Source: Acidobacteriota bacterium (GTDB lineage Bacteria > Acidobacteriota > Vicinamibacteria > Vicinamibacterales > JAKQTR01). From it: a stretch of DNA of 64,000 nucleotides. A program made the translations under genes and the position numbers. Positions within the stretch are counted from its first letter, which is position 1, and each line of letters starts with the position of its first letter. Under the pieces are notes generated by a model. It did no database searches. It saw only the letters and a program-made list of their open reading frames with translations, and was not told where the DNA came from. Location: positions 1-64,000 of the forward strand of contig JAPKZO010000036.1 in NCBI GenBank assembly GCA_026393755.1. Direction: 5' to 3'. Of this stretch, positions 51,897 through 59,755 are shown one piece after another.

Positions 51897-54224
51897 CTAA
51901 TGAGGCCTCTCGCGAATTGCCTCGAGCAGAGGCGACACTGCGGTCTTGTTGTCGATCATCGGCGCGGCTTTGGGCCGGCCAGTCTGAGCCTTGGCGGACA
52001 CTGCTCCTGGGGGCGTCGCGGCAGGGGAGGCTCCAGGCCGCGCGGTGCCGCTCGCCTCCGCCGGCGCCAGCAGCGCCAGGTACTTGTCAATCCCGTCCTC
52101 GATCTCGCGGGGAAAGTGCGGCGCCTTTCCGGCGAGCTGGTCCTTGTAGATGCGGAGCATGATTTCGCGGAAGATCGGCAACGCGGTGCGCCCGCCAGTC
52201 TCGCTCCCTCCCAGGGGGCGATTGTCGTCAAAGCCGATCCGGACCGCCACCGTGATCCCCGATGCCCCGTAGGTGGATCCCACAAAGAGCGCATCGCGGA
52301 AATCGCTCGTCGTTCCGGTCTTGCCCATCACCGGGACCGGAAAATCCCGGGAATCGAGACTGTGGGCCGTGCCATCAGGGAGACGCACGACGCCCCTGAG
52401 CCCTTCCTGAATCAACCGCAGGGCGTCGGAGTCAATCTGACGCCCGCGCAGCGGCGCGCCGTACAACAGGTTGCCGGAGACGTCGGTCACGCTCTCGATC
52501 ACGTGCGGTTCGGCCAGCACGCCCGAAGCAATGGCGCGATAGGCGTCCGCCAACTCGAGCAGCCGCACCTCTGACGCCCCGAGCGCCGTTGACAGATACG
52601 GCTGCAGCGGCGATCGGATCCCCATCTCGTGGGCGATCCGGATCACCGTGCCGACGCCAATCTCGCGAGTGATCCACACGGCCACGGCATTGCGCGACTC
52701 GGCGAGGGCCTGGCGCATCGGGATGGGGCCCTTGAACTGGTTGTCGTAGTTGGCGATCCACTTGACGCCGCCGGAGTTTCCGAGCGGCACCTCGATCGGC
52801 TCGTCCGGCACGGTTGTGTCTATATCCAGGCCGGCTTCGAACGCGGCCAGGTACACGGGCGGCTTCATCGCGGAGCCCGGCTGGCGCAGCGAACCGGTGG
52901 CGCGGTTGTAGTCGGAGTAGCGCGTATCGCGATCCCGGTAGACCTGCCGCCCGCCGACCTCCGCCAGAATCGCCGCTTCCGCGTTGCCGAGCACGACCAC
53001 CGATCCCTGGATCAGCCCCTTCATCTTCGGATGCCGCTTCTCGTAGCTCGCCAGACCGTGCTCGAGCGCTTCGTTCACGATCGTCTGCACGCGCACGTCA
53101 ATGGTCGAACGGACGACGATCCGTCCCTGGAACAGGTCTTCGACGCCGACGCCGCTCTTGCCGCGCCGGGTCAGTTCGTCGAGGACGTGCTCGACCGCTG
53201 CCGGTGCATCGGTCTTGATCGGGCTCAGCGCCACGACGCGGATGGGTTCGCCCTGGCAGCGCTTCGCCAGTTCTTCGGGAATGGCTCCGCTGCGCGCCAT
53301 GAGGCCGAGGATCTGATTGCGGCGAGCGAGTGTCCGCCGGTTGCCTGCCACCGGGGCGTAGTCGCGCGGCGACTTGCTGATCGCCGCCAGCAGCGCGGCG
53401 TTGCCCGCGTCGGCCGGTGTATAGCTCGCCAGGGGTTTGCCGAAGTAATACTCGGAGGCGGCGGCGAAGCCGTAGCGGCCGTTGCCCAGATAGATGAAGC
53501 TGGCATAGCGCGCAAAGATCTCGCGCTTGGCCCGCTCCTGCGATCCATATCGCCTGCGCATCTCCTGTTCGAGCCACAGCGTGAGGCGGACCTCTTCCAT
53601 CTTTCGCAGGAGTTTGTTCACGGCTGACGCGCCCAGGACCACGGAGAGGAGCCGGGTTGGGGCCAGACCGGCGTGGAACCGCACGTCTGCGTCCGGCCGG
53701 CTCGTCAGCGTCTGCAGGAAGTACCCGCGGACCAGTTGCTGCGTCAGCGTGGAACCCCCTTGCGGCAGGAGCAGCCGCAAGCCATGGCCGCCCTTCCACC
53801 ATTCACTGAACGAGCGCGCCGCCATCTTCTGGATCACCCGCGGCAGCGCGCTGTAGTCCACGCCCGAATGAGAGAAGAAGCGCTTGTCCTCGGCGGCGAT
53901 GATGGCCTGGCGCAGGACGGTCGGTACCTCGTCATAGGTGACGACTCGGCGGTACTCATACGCCACCTCGATCAGCGCCTTGCCGTGCACGTCGTTGACG
54001 ACGCCGGTGGTGGGAGGCTCGAACCGGATGAACGGCTCGAGGTCCGGCACGCCGGAACGGTCGAAGTAGACGTGGTGGACCAGCCACGCGCCCGTCAGCA
54101 GCACGAGCGCCACGGGGAAGATCGCCGCACCGAGGAGCACGACACGCCGTCGCCGCGTGGCTGTCAGCCGGGTAGCCAGGCGCCGTGCGACGCGGAAGAG
54201 TGATCGGATTCGAGCCGGCAGCAT
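51897..54224 (-). CDS. Class A penicillin-binding protein (bifunctional PBP1-type)
   Basis: 775 residues from the ATG at 54224. An N-terminal membrane anchor (VVLLGAAIFPVALVLLTGAW) precedes a glycosyltransferase GT51 domain (~95-270: AIIAAEDKRFFSHSGVDYSA, GGSTLTQQLVRGYFLQ) and a transpeptidase domain (~390-700) with active Ser in GSAMKPPVYLAAF, SRN motif and KTG in VMGKTGTTSDFRDALFVG. A 2B-like UB2H segment between anchor and GT51 is short. It polymerises and crosslinks peptidoglycan. Operator S8 is 60 bp upstream. Confidence 0.92.
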   Translation of the reverse strand: MLPARIRSLFRVARRLATRLTATRRRRVVLLGAAIFPVALVLLTGAWLVHHVYFDRSGVPDLEPFIRFEPPTTGVVNDVHGKALIEVAYEYRRVVTYDEVPTVLRQAIIAAEDKRFFSHSGVDYSALPRVIQKMAARSFSEWWKGGHGLRLLLPQGGSTLTQQLVRGYFLQTLTSRPDADVRFHAGLAPTRLLSVVLGASAVNKLLRKMEEVRLTLWLEQEMRRRYGSQERAKREIFARYASFIYLGNGRYGFAAASEYYFGKPLASYTPADAGNAALLAAISKSPRDYAPVAGNRRTLARRNQILGLMARSGAIPEELAKRCQGEPIRVVALSPIKTDAPAAVEHVLDELTRRGKSGVGVEDLFQGRIVVRSTIDVRVQTIVNEALEHGLASYEKRHPKMKGLIQGSVVVLGNAEAAILAEVGGRQVYRDRDTRYSDYNRATGSLRQPGSAMKPPVYLAAFEAGLDIDTTVPDEPIEVPLGNSGGVKWIANYDNQFKGPIPMRQALAESRNAVAVWITREIGVGTVIRIAHEMGIRSPLQPYLSTALGASEVRLLELADAYRAIASGVLAEPHVIESVTDVSGNLLYGAPLRGRQIDSDALRLIQEGLRGVVRLPDGTAHSLDSRDFPVPVMGKTGTTSDFRDALFVGSTYGASGITVAVRIGFDDNRPLGGSETGGRTALPIFREIMLRIYKDQLAGKAPHFPREIEDGIDKYLALLAPAEASGTARPGASPAATPPGAVSAKAQTGRPKAAPMIDNKTAVSPLLEAIRERPH

Positions 54225-54283
54225 GTCGTGTGTCCTTCGCGTTCCTGCTTGACGCCAGCATGCCGAAGCGGAGCACGGACGTC

Positions 54284-54299
54284 TGTTCACTGTTGAACA
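54284..54299. promoter_or_regulatory. Inverted-repeat operator S8
   Basis: TGTTCACTGTTGAACA, exact half-sites, 60 bp upstream of the PBP start. Confidence 0.7.
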
Positions 54300-54348
54300 C
54301 TGTGGCTCCGCCGCCCCGCGCCACAGGAAGATCCAGCTGACGGGGGCG

Positions 54349-54364
54349 TGTGCATAAGTGAACA
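54349..54364. promoter_or_regulatory. Inverted-repeat operator candidate S9
   Basis: TGTGCATAAGTGAACA; left half one off, right half exact. It is 50 bp from S8 edge to edge and 161 bp upstream of the start at 54525. Confidence 0.45.
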
Positions 54365-54524
54365 GACGGCGTCACTCTTCGCATCTAGCATGTTGCGGAA
54401 GGACAAGTGGCGCGACCGTGTCGGCAGTGTTGAGGGTCGCAGGTTCCGGGCAAGCATCGATTGGCCGCCGAAACGGCGCCGTCGGGTGGCTCATCCAGAT
54501 GCCGTATTCACAAGGAGGTCAGCA

Positions 54525-56168
54525 ATGATAGGTGTGCTTCGTCGTCGTTGTACCGTTGGTGCCGTCGCGGTCGTTGCGGGACTCGCGCTGGCATCAGGGG
54601 CCGCCGGGCAGGGCAGTAGCACGGGTGCCATGCACGAGGCCACTCATCTCGGCGGGCCGACGGCGTTCTACGCGCCACCCTTGAGATCGGCCGCCAACCT
54701 GAAACAGATGGCGGCAAGAAAGGGCATGGCGGACGACATCCGGTTGGTGCTGACCGAGAGCGGCATTCCGGAAACGGCGGACGCCGTGCTGGCGACCCTC
54801 GCCGGGGCCGGCGCTTCAGTAAAGGGCGGCTTCTGCGACGAGGCGACACCAGCCGATGGCGTCATCGTGGAATGCGAGTTCCGGAAGGGATCAACCCTGC
54901 TGTGGATGGCCTACCGGCCCAACATCGGGAAACGAGTCCGCACGCCGGGCAGGCTCGAAGCCGTCAGATGGGCAGGCCCCAAGCCGTTCAAGGCATTTCT
55001 CTTCCGCGTGACGAACGACTACAAGATCTACACATTCATCCTGCCGATGGTTTGTTCCAACCTGTCGCTCATGTCGGTCACAGAGATCCCTGGTGAGCCG
55101 GTGACCGTATCGATTGACCGGGTGTGCGATCCGGCCACGGGCAACATACGGACCACCGTGAGGGCCAGCAGCAAGGACATGGCGCGCGTGCAGCGGGTGA
55201 GCGTGGCGATCAACGGCCAGCCGGCCGGTGAGTTGACCGCGTCGGCATGGACAGTCACCACCACCAGATCCGGCGACTACGCGTTCGACGCCAGCGATAC
55301 GAAGGGCAGACCGTATACCCTCGCGCCGCGAACGATGCGCGTGGACGCATGCCAGCCGCCGCCGCCGCCGCCGCCCAAGACGGTGATCGCGCCGACGTGC
55401 AGCTTTGTGTTGTCCTCCCTTCGAGTGAAGGGCGGCTACGAGATCTCGGTTGACGCGACGAAGAGCTCAACCGGTACGAGCAACGTCGCTCCCGCCATCA
55501 CGGTGGACCTGCGCGACGACAAGGGCGCAACGGTCGGACAGACCACGCTCGACAGCACCCTCATCGGGAAGATTATGGTGCGGCGGCACGGCATCTATCA
55601 CGGCACCGCGACGGTGAGGACAGCGCAGCCCTTCGAGGCTGGCAACTTCCGCTACGAGGGCACGGCCACGTGCGAGGCGAGCGTCACGATCGAGAAACCC
55701 ACGGGCCCAGCGGTCTTCTTCGACGTCCTCGGCGGCAAGGAAAGACGCGTACGCCCGGATGCTGACACGGGCGCGGATTTCGCCCAGTGCTCGCCGCTGG
55801 CCGGCGTGAAGTTCGGGGTCGCGAAGCGATTCCGGAACGACGTTGAAATAGCCGGAGCCGTCGGCGTGGCGATCAGTCTGGTCACCGACAGCCAGAAGGT
55901 CAAGGAGTCGGAACTCTTTGTCGATGCCGAGGTGAACAAGTATGCGTCCGGCGGCGCCTTCATCGGCACCGGACTCTCGCTCTGGGACATTACGCGGAGC
56001 GACACGTGGACGCCTGCCTGGCTTCTGCACTTTGGCCTCCCGCTGTCGAAAGGCGAGAAGCACATGGTGCTCTTCATGGTCGAGGGCCGTCTGTTCTTCG
56101 ACCACATCGGCGATCCCAGCAACAACTACCTGGTGTGGGCTGGATTGCGGGTGAGACTGGGGCGGTAA
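54525..56168 (+). CDS. Secreted protein of unknown function, proline-hinged two-domain
   Basis: 547 residues from the ATG at 54525 with a perfect AAGGAGG upstream and a signal peptide (RCTVGAVAVVAGLALASGAAG). The N-terminal ~250 residues are a mixed domain with Cys pairs (KGGFCDEATPADGVIVECEF). A poly-Pro hinge (CQPPPPPPPKTVIAP, ~280) follows. Next comes a Thr/Val-rich Ig-like region and a C-terminal beta-strand region (LLHFGLPLSKGEKHMVLFMV, NYLVWAGLRVRLGR) that looks like barrel strands ending in a charged residue. It may be an outer-membrane protein. No family recognised. Confidence 0.65.
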   Translation: MIGVLRRRCTVGAVAVVAGLALASGAAGQGSSTGAMHEATHLGGPTAFYAPPLRSAANLKQMAARKGMADDIRLVLTESGIPETADAVLATLAGAGASVKGGFCDEATPADGVIVECEFRKGSTLLWMAYRPNIGKRVRTPGRLEAVRWAGPKPFKAFLFRVTNDYKIYTFILPMVCSNLSLMSVTEIPGEPVTVSIDRVCDPATGNIRTTVRASSKDMARVQRVSVAINGQPAGELTASAWTVTTTRSGDYAFDASDTKGRPYTLAPRTMRVDACQPPPPPPPKTVIAPTCSFVLSSLRVKGGYEISVDATKSSTGTSNVAPAITVDLRDDKGATVGQTTLDSTLIGKIMVRRHGIYHGTATVRTAQPFEAGNFRYEGTATCEASVTIEKPTGPAVFFDVLGGKERRVRPDADTGADFAQCSPLAGVKFGVAKRFRNDVEIAGAVGVAISLVTDSQKVKESELFVDAEVNKYASGGAFIGTGLSLWDITRSDTWTPAWLLHFGLPLSKGEKHMVLFMVEGRLFFDHIGDPSNNYLVWAGLRVRLGR

Positions 56169-56276
56169 CGCGCTGGAGTCAACGACAATCAGCAGTCCGT
56201 GCTGTCAGGGCCGGTGGTCCGAAACGACCGCCGGCCCGACGGCGCGTTCACCAGTCAGCGAAAGGACCATTCCGTC

Positions 56277-56555
56277 ATGACGATCACATTACCGGGTCTC
56301 ATCCTCCTCATCGTCATCGCAGCCGTCTGCGGATCGGTGGGGAAGGCCATCGCCGGGGGCGCCAGAGGCGGACTGATCGTCTCGGTCGCTCTCGGCTTCA
56401 TCGGAGCCGCGCTCGGGCCCTGGATGGCAGGTAAGCTTGGCCTGTCGGAACCCCTCGTGCTCCAGATCGGCGGGCATCCCTTTCCGGTGCTGTGGTCGAT
56501 CATCGGCGCCGCGATCTTCGTCGCGATCATCCACCTTGTCTCCAGGCGGCGGTAG
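56277..56555 (+). CDS. GlsB/YeaQ/YmgE-family membrane protein
   Basis: 92 residues from the ATG at 56277: ITLPGLILLIVIAAVCGSVG, KAIAGGARGGLIVSVALGFI, GAALGPWMAGKLGLSE. The G-rich transglycosylase-associated-protein pattern, three helices. These are stress-induced inner-membrane proteins. It is longer than usual by the IGGHPFPVLWSIIGAAIFVA insert and final helix. The first of three short membrane-protein genes. Confidence 0.85.
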   Translation: MTITLPGLILLIVIAAVCGSVGKAIAGGARGGLIVSVALGFIGAALGPWMAGKLGLSEPLVLQIGGHPFPVLWSIIGAAIFVAIIHLVSRRR

Positions 56556-56593
56556 ATGAGGGTCAACCTCGAAAGCGCGTCACGGAGGACAAC

Positions 56594-56797
56594 ATGAAGT
56601 CAATGCACATGTATCTGGTGGGGTACGTCATTGCCGTGGGCGGACTCATCGCCGCGCTGTGGAAGCTTGGCGTGCTCGATCGCGTGGGGCCGACGTGGAC
56701 GGTGATTGGAGTCGTGATCGCGATCGGGCTGGGGGTCATGCTATCGGTCTCAATCGGGACGTCGAAGACCGTCGAGGTGGACGAGAAGCACTCGTAG
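56594..56797 (+). CDS. Small two-helix membrane protein
   Basis: 67 residues, ATG at 56594 with GGAGGAC upstream: MYLVGYVIAVGGLIAALWKL, TWTVIGVVIAIGLGVMLSVS and a charged tail. No named family recognised. In-line between the GlsB-like and DUF3185-like genes. Confidence 0.7.
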   Translation: MKSMHMYLVGYVIAVGGLIAALWKLGVLDRVGPTWTVIGVVIAIGLGVMLSVSIGTSKTVEVDEKHS

Positions 56798-56861
56798 ACA
56801 GCCCGTGGCGAAAATCGGAACGGGCCGCCAGGCGGCCACAGTTCAGGATGAGGGGGATGAC

Positions 56862-57068
56862 ATGCGGATAGTTGGAGTCGTCGTGCTGGTGGCCGGGATT
56901 CTGGCGCTCGTCTATGGCGGGTTCAGTTACACCAAAGAGACCCACGACGCCAAGCTGGGTCCCATCGAGATCTCCGTGAGCGAGAAACAGCAGGTCAATG
57001 TGCCCGTGTGGGCGGGCGTCGTCCTTGCGGTTGTGGGCGGCGGGATCTTGCTCAGCGGAAGGAAGTAG
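56862..57068 (+). CDS. DUF3185-like small membrane protein
   Basis: 68 residues from the ATG at 56862 (GAGGGGG upstream): MRIVGVVVLVAGILALVYGG, FSYTKETHDAKLGPIEISVS, VPVWAGVVLAVVGGGILLSG. The pattern of two helices around a T.E....G....V.E loop is common in stress clusters of Proteobacteria and Acidobacteria and resembles DUF3185. Role unknown. Confidence 0.7.
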   Translation: MRIVGVVVLVAGILALVYGGFSYTKETHDAKLGPIEISVSEKQQVNVPVWAGVVLAVVGGGILLSGRK

Positions 57069-57115
57069 CCTGGTCACTGCCGGGTCCCTCGGTGGAGCCG
57101 GCACGTCTGCTGATC

Positions 57116-59242
57116 ATGTGCAATATGTCTCGCTTCACTCGGGCTGTCGCCGTCGCGCTGGTGGGCGCGGCGCTTTCCGTGGCCGGCCAAGCCGTGGCCG
57201 CGAGTGCATCGGAGCCCTCCAATGTTCACGCGCTGCTCGACGTCCCGTACGTCTCCCAGACTCCCGAACTGTGCGGGGGAGCCGCGGTCGCCATGGTTCT
57301 GCGGTATTGGGGCGAGCGCGGTGTGTTTCCCCAGGACTTCGCGTCATTTGTTGGCGCGGGTGACGGTGGGATTCTCACGGGCGCGCTGACATCGGCGGTT
57401 CGCAACCGCGGCTGGCAGGCCTTTGTCGTGCCCGCGGGTGAGGATGTTGGCCACTTGCGGATTCGATCGGAGATCGATCGGGGCCGGCCGCTCATCGCGC
57501 TCATCGAAGTTGGCACCCGCACCTATCACTATGTGGTGATCGTGGGCACGACGGATCAGGCGGTCGTGATCCATGATCCCGCGCGCGCGCCCTTCCGAGT
57601 GATGCCGTGGGCCGAGTTCGACCGGGCGTGGGCGGGCACCGGAAAATGGATGATGCTCGTGCTTCCTCCAGAGAAGATCCCGACTGGCGCCAGTCGGGGG
57701 AACGTTTCGCCCGCCTCATCGGCCGTTGCCGTTGAGGCCGGCCAGACGGCCTGCGGTGCGCTCGTGGACCGCGGCGTGCAGATGGCGCTCGCCGGCGACG
57801 GTGAGGGCGCCGAACTCGTGCTGGTCGCCGGCACGCGGCTCTGTCCAGCTGATCCGGCCTCGTGGCGGGAGCTGGCGGGATTGCGATTCTCGCAGTCGCG
57901 CTGGTCCGAGGCCCAGGCGCTGGCGCTCTCCGCCCTTGGCCTCGCGCCAGAAGACGACTATGCGTGGCAGCTTGTGGCGACCAGTCGATACTTGATGGGC
58001 GATTTGATAGGAGCGCTCGACGCCTGGAACCGTACGGGCGAGCCGCGTGTCGACACCACCACGATTCACGGCGCCGGGCGGACACGGCAGCCGGTTGTGG
58101 TTCGCGCCGCCGGGCTGCAGCCCCGACAGGTGCTGACCGCCGAGGCGATGGGGCGCGCGCTGCGCCGCCTTCGCGACTTGCCGGTGGCATCCAACGCGCA
58201 CGTGAGGTACGAACCCATCGCTGGCGGGCTTGCCACGCTCGACCTCAGCATTGACGAGCGCAGAGTTGCACCGAGCGGGTGGGTAGGGGCCGCGACCATG
58301 GGTGTGCGGGCGTCCCTGCTCCACGAACTGCGAGTCGACGTCGCCGGGCCCTTCGGTGCCGGCGAGCTGATGAGCGGAGCGTGGCGGTGGCAAACGGGGC
58401 GTCCGCGCGTGTCGCTCGGGCTGGCGCTTCCGGCTCCTCAGGGGCTTCCCGGCATCGCCTCGCTCGACGCGTCGTGGGAGCGGCAGTCGTACGGTGCGAC
58501 GTCGCCGGCAGGCGACGCAACGCTCGTTCGCGAGGAACGTAGCCGCGTAGGGCTGTCTCTTGCCGATTGGTCCACCAGTCGGATCCGGTGGCAGGCTGGC
58601 GCCGCGCTCGACCAACTGCGGGAATACGCCACATTCGATCAGCAACGCTTCGAACAACACGACTATCTCGCGCTGGAGAGTACGCTCGACGTCCGTCTGG
58701 CCCGCGACCGTCTCGCGGTGGTGGCATCGGCAGGCTCGTGGACGCCGTGGGCCGGCGGCCAGCGATTCAGCACGGGCGGGCTGCTCGCGGCGTGGCGTTC
58801 GACTGCCGACGTCAGCGCGCCATCGTTGTCGGCGGTGACCGAGATCGCGGTCACGAGCCGTGCGGCGCCGCTGGCTCTGTGGCGAGGAGCAGGCACGGGT
58901 CAGGGGCGCAGCGGCCTGCTCCGCGCGCACCCGCTGCTCGACGGGGCGGTGCTGACAGGCCCGGTCTTCGGCCGCGAAGTCGCGCGCGGCTCGCTTGAGT
59001 ACGAGCGGCCGGTGATGCGCGCGCTCGGAGGCGGTGTCTCGATCGCGACGTTTGTCGACGCCGCGCGGGCGTGGCACCGGCTCAACGGTCTCGAGACGTC
59101 GCCGCTCTACGTCGACGTCGGCATTGGTCTGCACGTGCACGCCGCAGGCCTCGGTGGCGGCGTCCGCCTCAACCTCGCGCGCGGCCTGCGCGGCGGAGGC
59201 ACCAGACTCTCGGTCGGTTGGGCCACGGCCTGGCCTCGGTAA
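57116..59242 (+). CDS. PA2778-like C39 cysteine peptidase-TPR protein fused to a beta-barrel region
   Basis: 708 residues (ATG 57116; ATG 57125 is an alternative), with a signal peptide (AVAVALVGAALSVAGQAVAA). Residues ~38-190 form a C39-like papain-fold peptidase: catalytic Cys in QTPELCGGAAVAMVLRYWGE, His in TYHYVVIVG, Asp in VIHDPA. TPR-like helices follow (~215-310: PADPASWRELAGLRFSQSRW, APEDDYAWQLVATSRYLMGD). Residues ~340-708 are strand-rich with barrel-type ends (GVRLNLARGLRGGGTRLSVG), like a D15/BamA-type barrel. The PA2778 family normally ends after the TPRs. The next gene is PA2779-like, keeping that synteny. Probably outer-membrane anchored. Confidence 0.78.
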   Translation: MCNMSRFTRAVAVALVGAALSVAGQAVAASASEPSNVHALLDVPYVSQTPELCGGAAVAMVLRYWGERGVFPQDFASFVGAGDGGILTGALTSAVRNRGWQAFVVPAGEDVGHLRIRSEIDRGRPLIALIEVGTRTYHYVVIVGTTDQAVVIHDPARAPFRVMPWAEFDRAWAGTGKWMMLVLPPEKIPTGASRGNVSPASSAVAVEAGQTACGALVDRGVQMALAGDGEGAELVLVAGTRLCPADPASWRELAGLRFSQSRWSEAQALALSALGLAPEDDYAWQLVATSRYLMGDLIGALDAWNRTGEPRVDTTTIHGAGRTRQPVVVRAAGLQPRQVLTAEAMGRALRRLRDLPVASNAHVRYEPIAGGLATLDLSIDERRVAPSGWVGAATMGVRASLLHELRVDVAGPFGAGELMSGAWRWQTGRPRVSLGLALPAPQGLPGIASLDASWERQSYGATSPAGDATLVREERSRVGLSLADWSTSRIRWQAGAALDQLREYATFDQQRFEQHDYLALESTLDVRLARDRLAVVASAGSWTPWAGGQRFSTGGLLAAWRSTADVSAPSLSAVTEIAVTSRAAPLALWRGAGTGQGRSGLLRAHPLLDGAVLTGPVFGREVARGSLEYERPVMRALGGGVSIATFVDAARAWHRLNGLETSPLYVDVGIGLHVHAAGLGGGVRLNLARGLRGGGTRLSVGWATAWPR

Positions 59243-59254
59243 TTCCCGATCTGG

Positions 59255-59270
59255 TGTGCTGTTCGGAACA
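59255..59270. promoter_or_regulatory. Inverted-repeat operator candidate S10
   Basis: TGTGCTGTTCGGAACA; right half exact, left half one off. An overlapping perfect palindrome CTGTTCGGAACAG (59259-59271) has a shorter spacer. It lies 77 bp upstream of the PA2779-like start. Confidence 0.45.
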
Positions 59271-59347
59271 GCGGGCCGCCGTCAGGCTCGCTATGCTCGA
59301 CCCCGTCTGGTTCGACCGCCAGGCGGCGCGTCTTCTTGGAGGTGTGT

Positions 59348-59734
59348 ATGCGTATCCGAAGGATCATCGTGACCGTCGTCGTGTCGTCGCTCCTGTGGAG
59401 TTCGTCCGCGATGGCGCAGCAACGCCACGTCGTCGATCCCGCGCAAATGCGTCAAGCCATTGCCGACCAGGCGCTGACCGACCAGCAGAATCGTGAAGCC
59501 GTGCTCAGCGTCCTGCAGCATTCGCAGGTCCGCGACCTGGCCAGCAGCCTCGGGCTGAGTGTGACGAAGGCCGAAAGCGCGATCGCCACGCTCGACAGCG
59601 TGGAACTGGCGAGCCTGGCTGGACCGGCCCTCATGGCTGACGCCCAGTTGGCGGGTGGGGGAAACCAGACGATCGTGATTTCGGTGACGACGCTCCTCCT
59701 GATCATCATCATCATCATCCTGGTTGCGCGCTAG
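59348..59734 (+). CDS. PA2779-like small secreted/membrane protein
   Basis: 128 residues from the ATG at 59348 (GGAGGTG upstream). Signal peptide (IIVTVVVSSLLWSSSAMAQQ), a helical middle (REAVLSVLQHSQVRDLASSL, GLSVTKAESAIATLDSVELA) and a C-terminal helix (TIVISVTTLLLIIIIIILVA) ending the chain. This matches the PA2779 family layout. Following a PA2778-like peptidase gene supports the call. The pair's function is unknown. Confidence 0.75.
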   Translation: MRIRRIIVTVVVSSLLWSSSAMAQQRHVVDPAQMRQAIADQALTDQQNREAVLSVLQHSQVRDLASSLGLSVTKAESAIATLDSVELASLAGPALMADAQLAGGGNQTIVISVTTLLLIIIIIILVAR

Positions 59735-59755
59735 GCCGGGCGATTGTGAACAGAC

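Larger units (their letters stand above)
54225..54524. other. Divergent intergenic region with two operator candidates
   Basis: 300 bp between the PBP and the plus-strand secreted protein; it holds S8 near the PBP and S9 nearer the plus-strand gene. Confidence 0.55.

Noticed and set aside
57716-59140. 474-codon minus-strand frame
   Set aside because: Shadow of the peptidase-barrel fusion.
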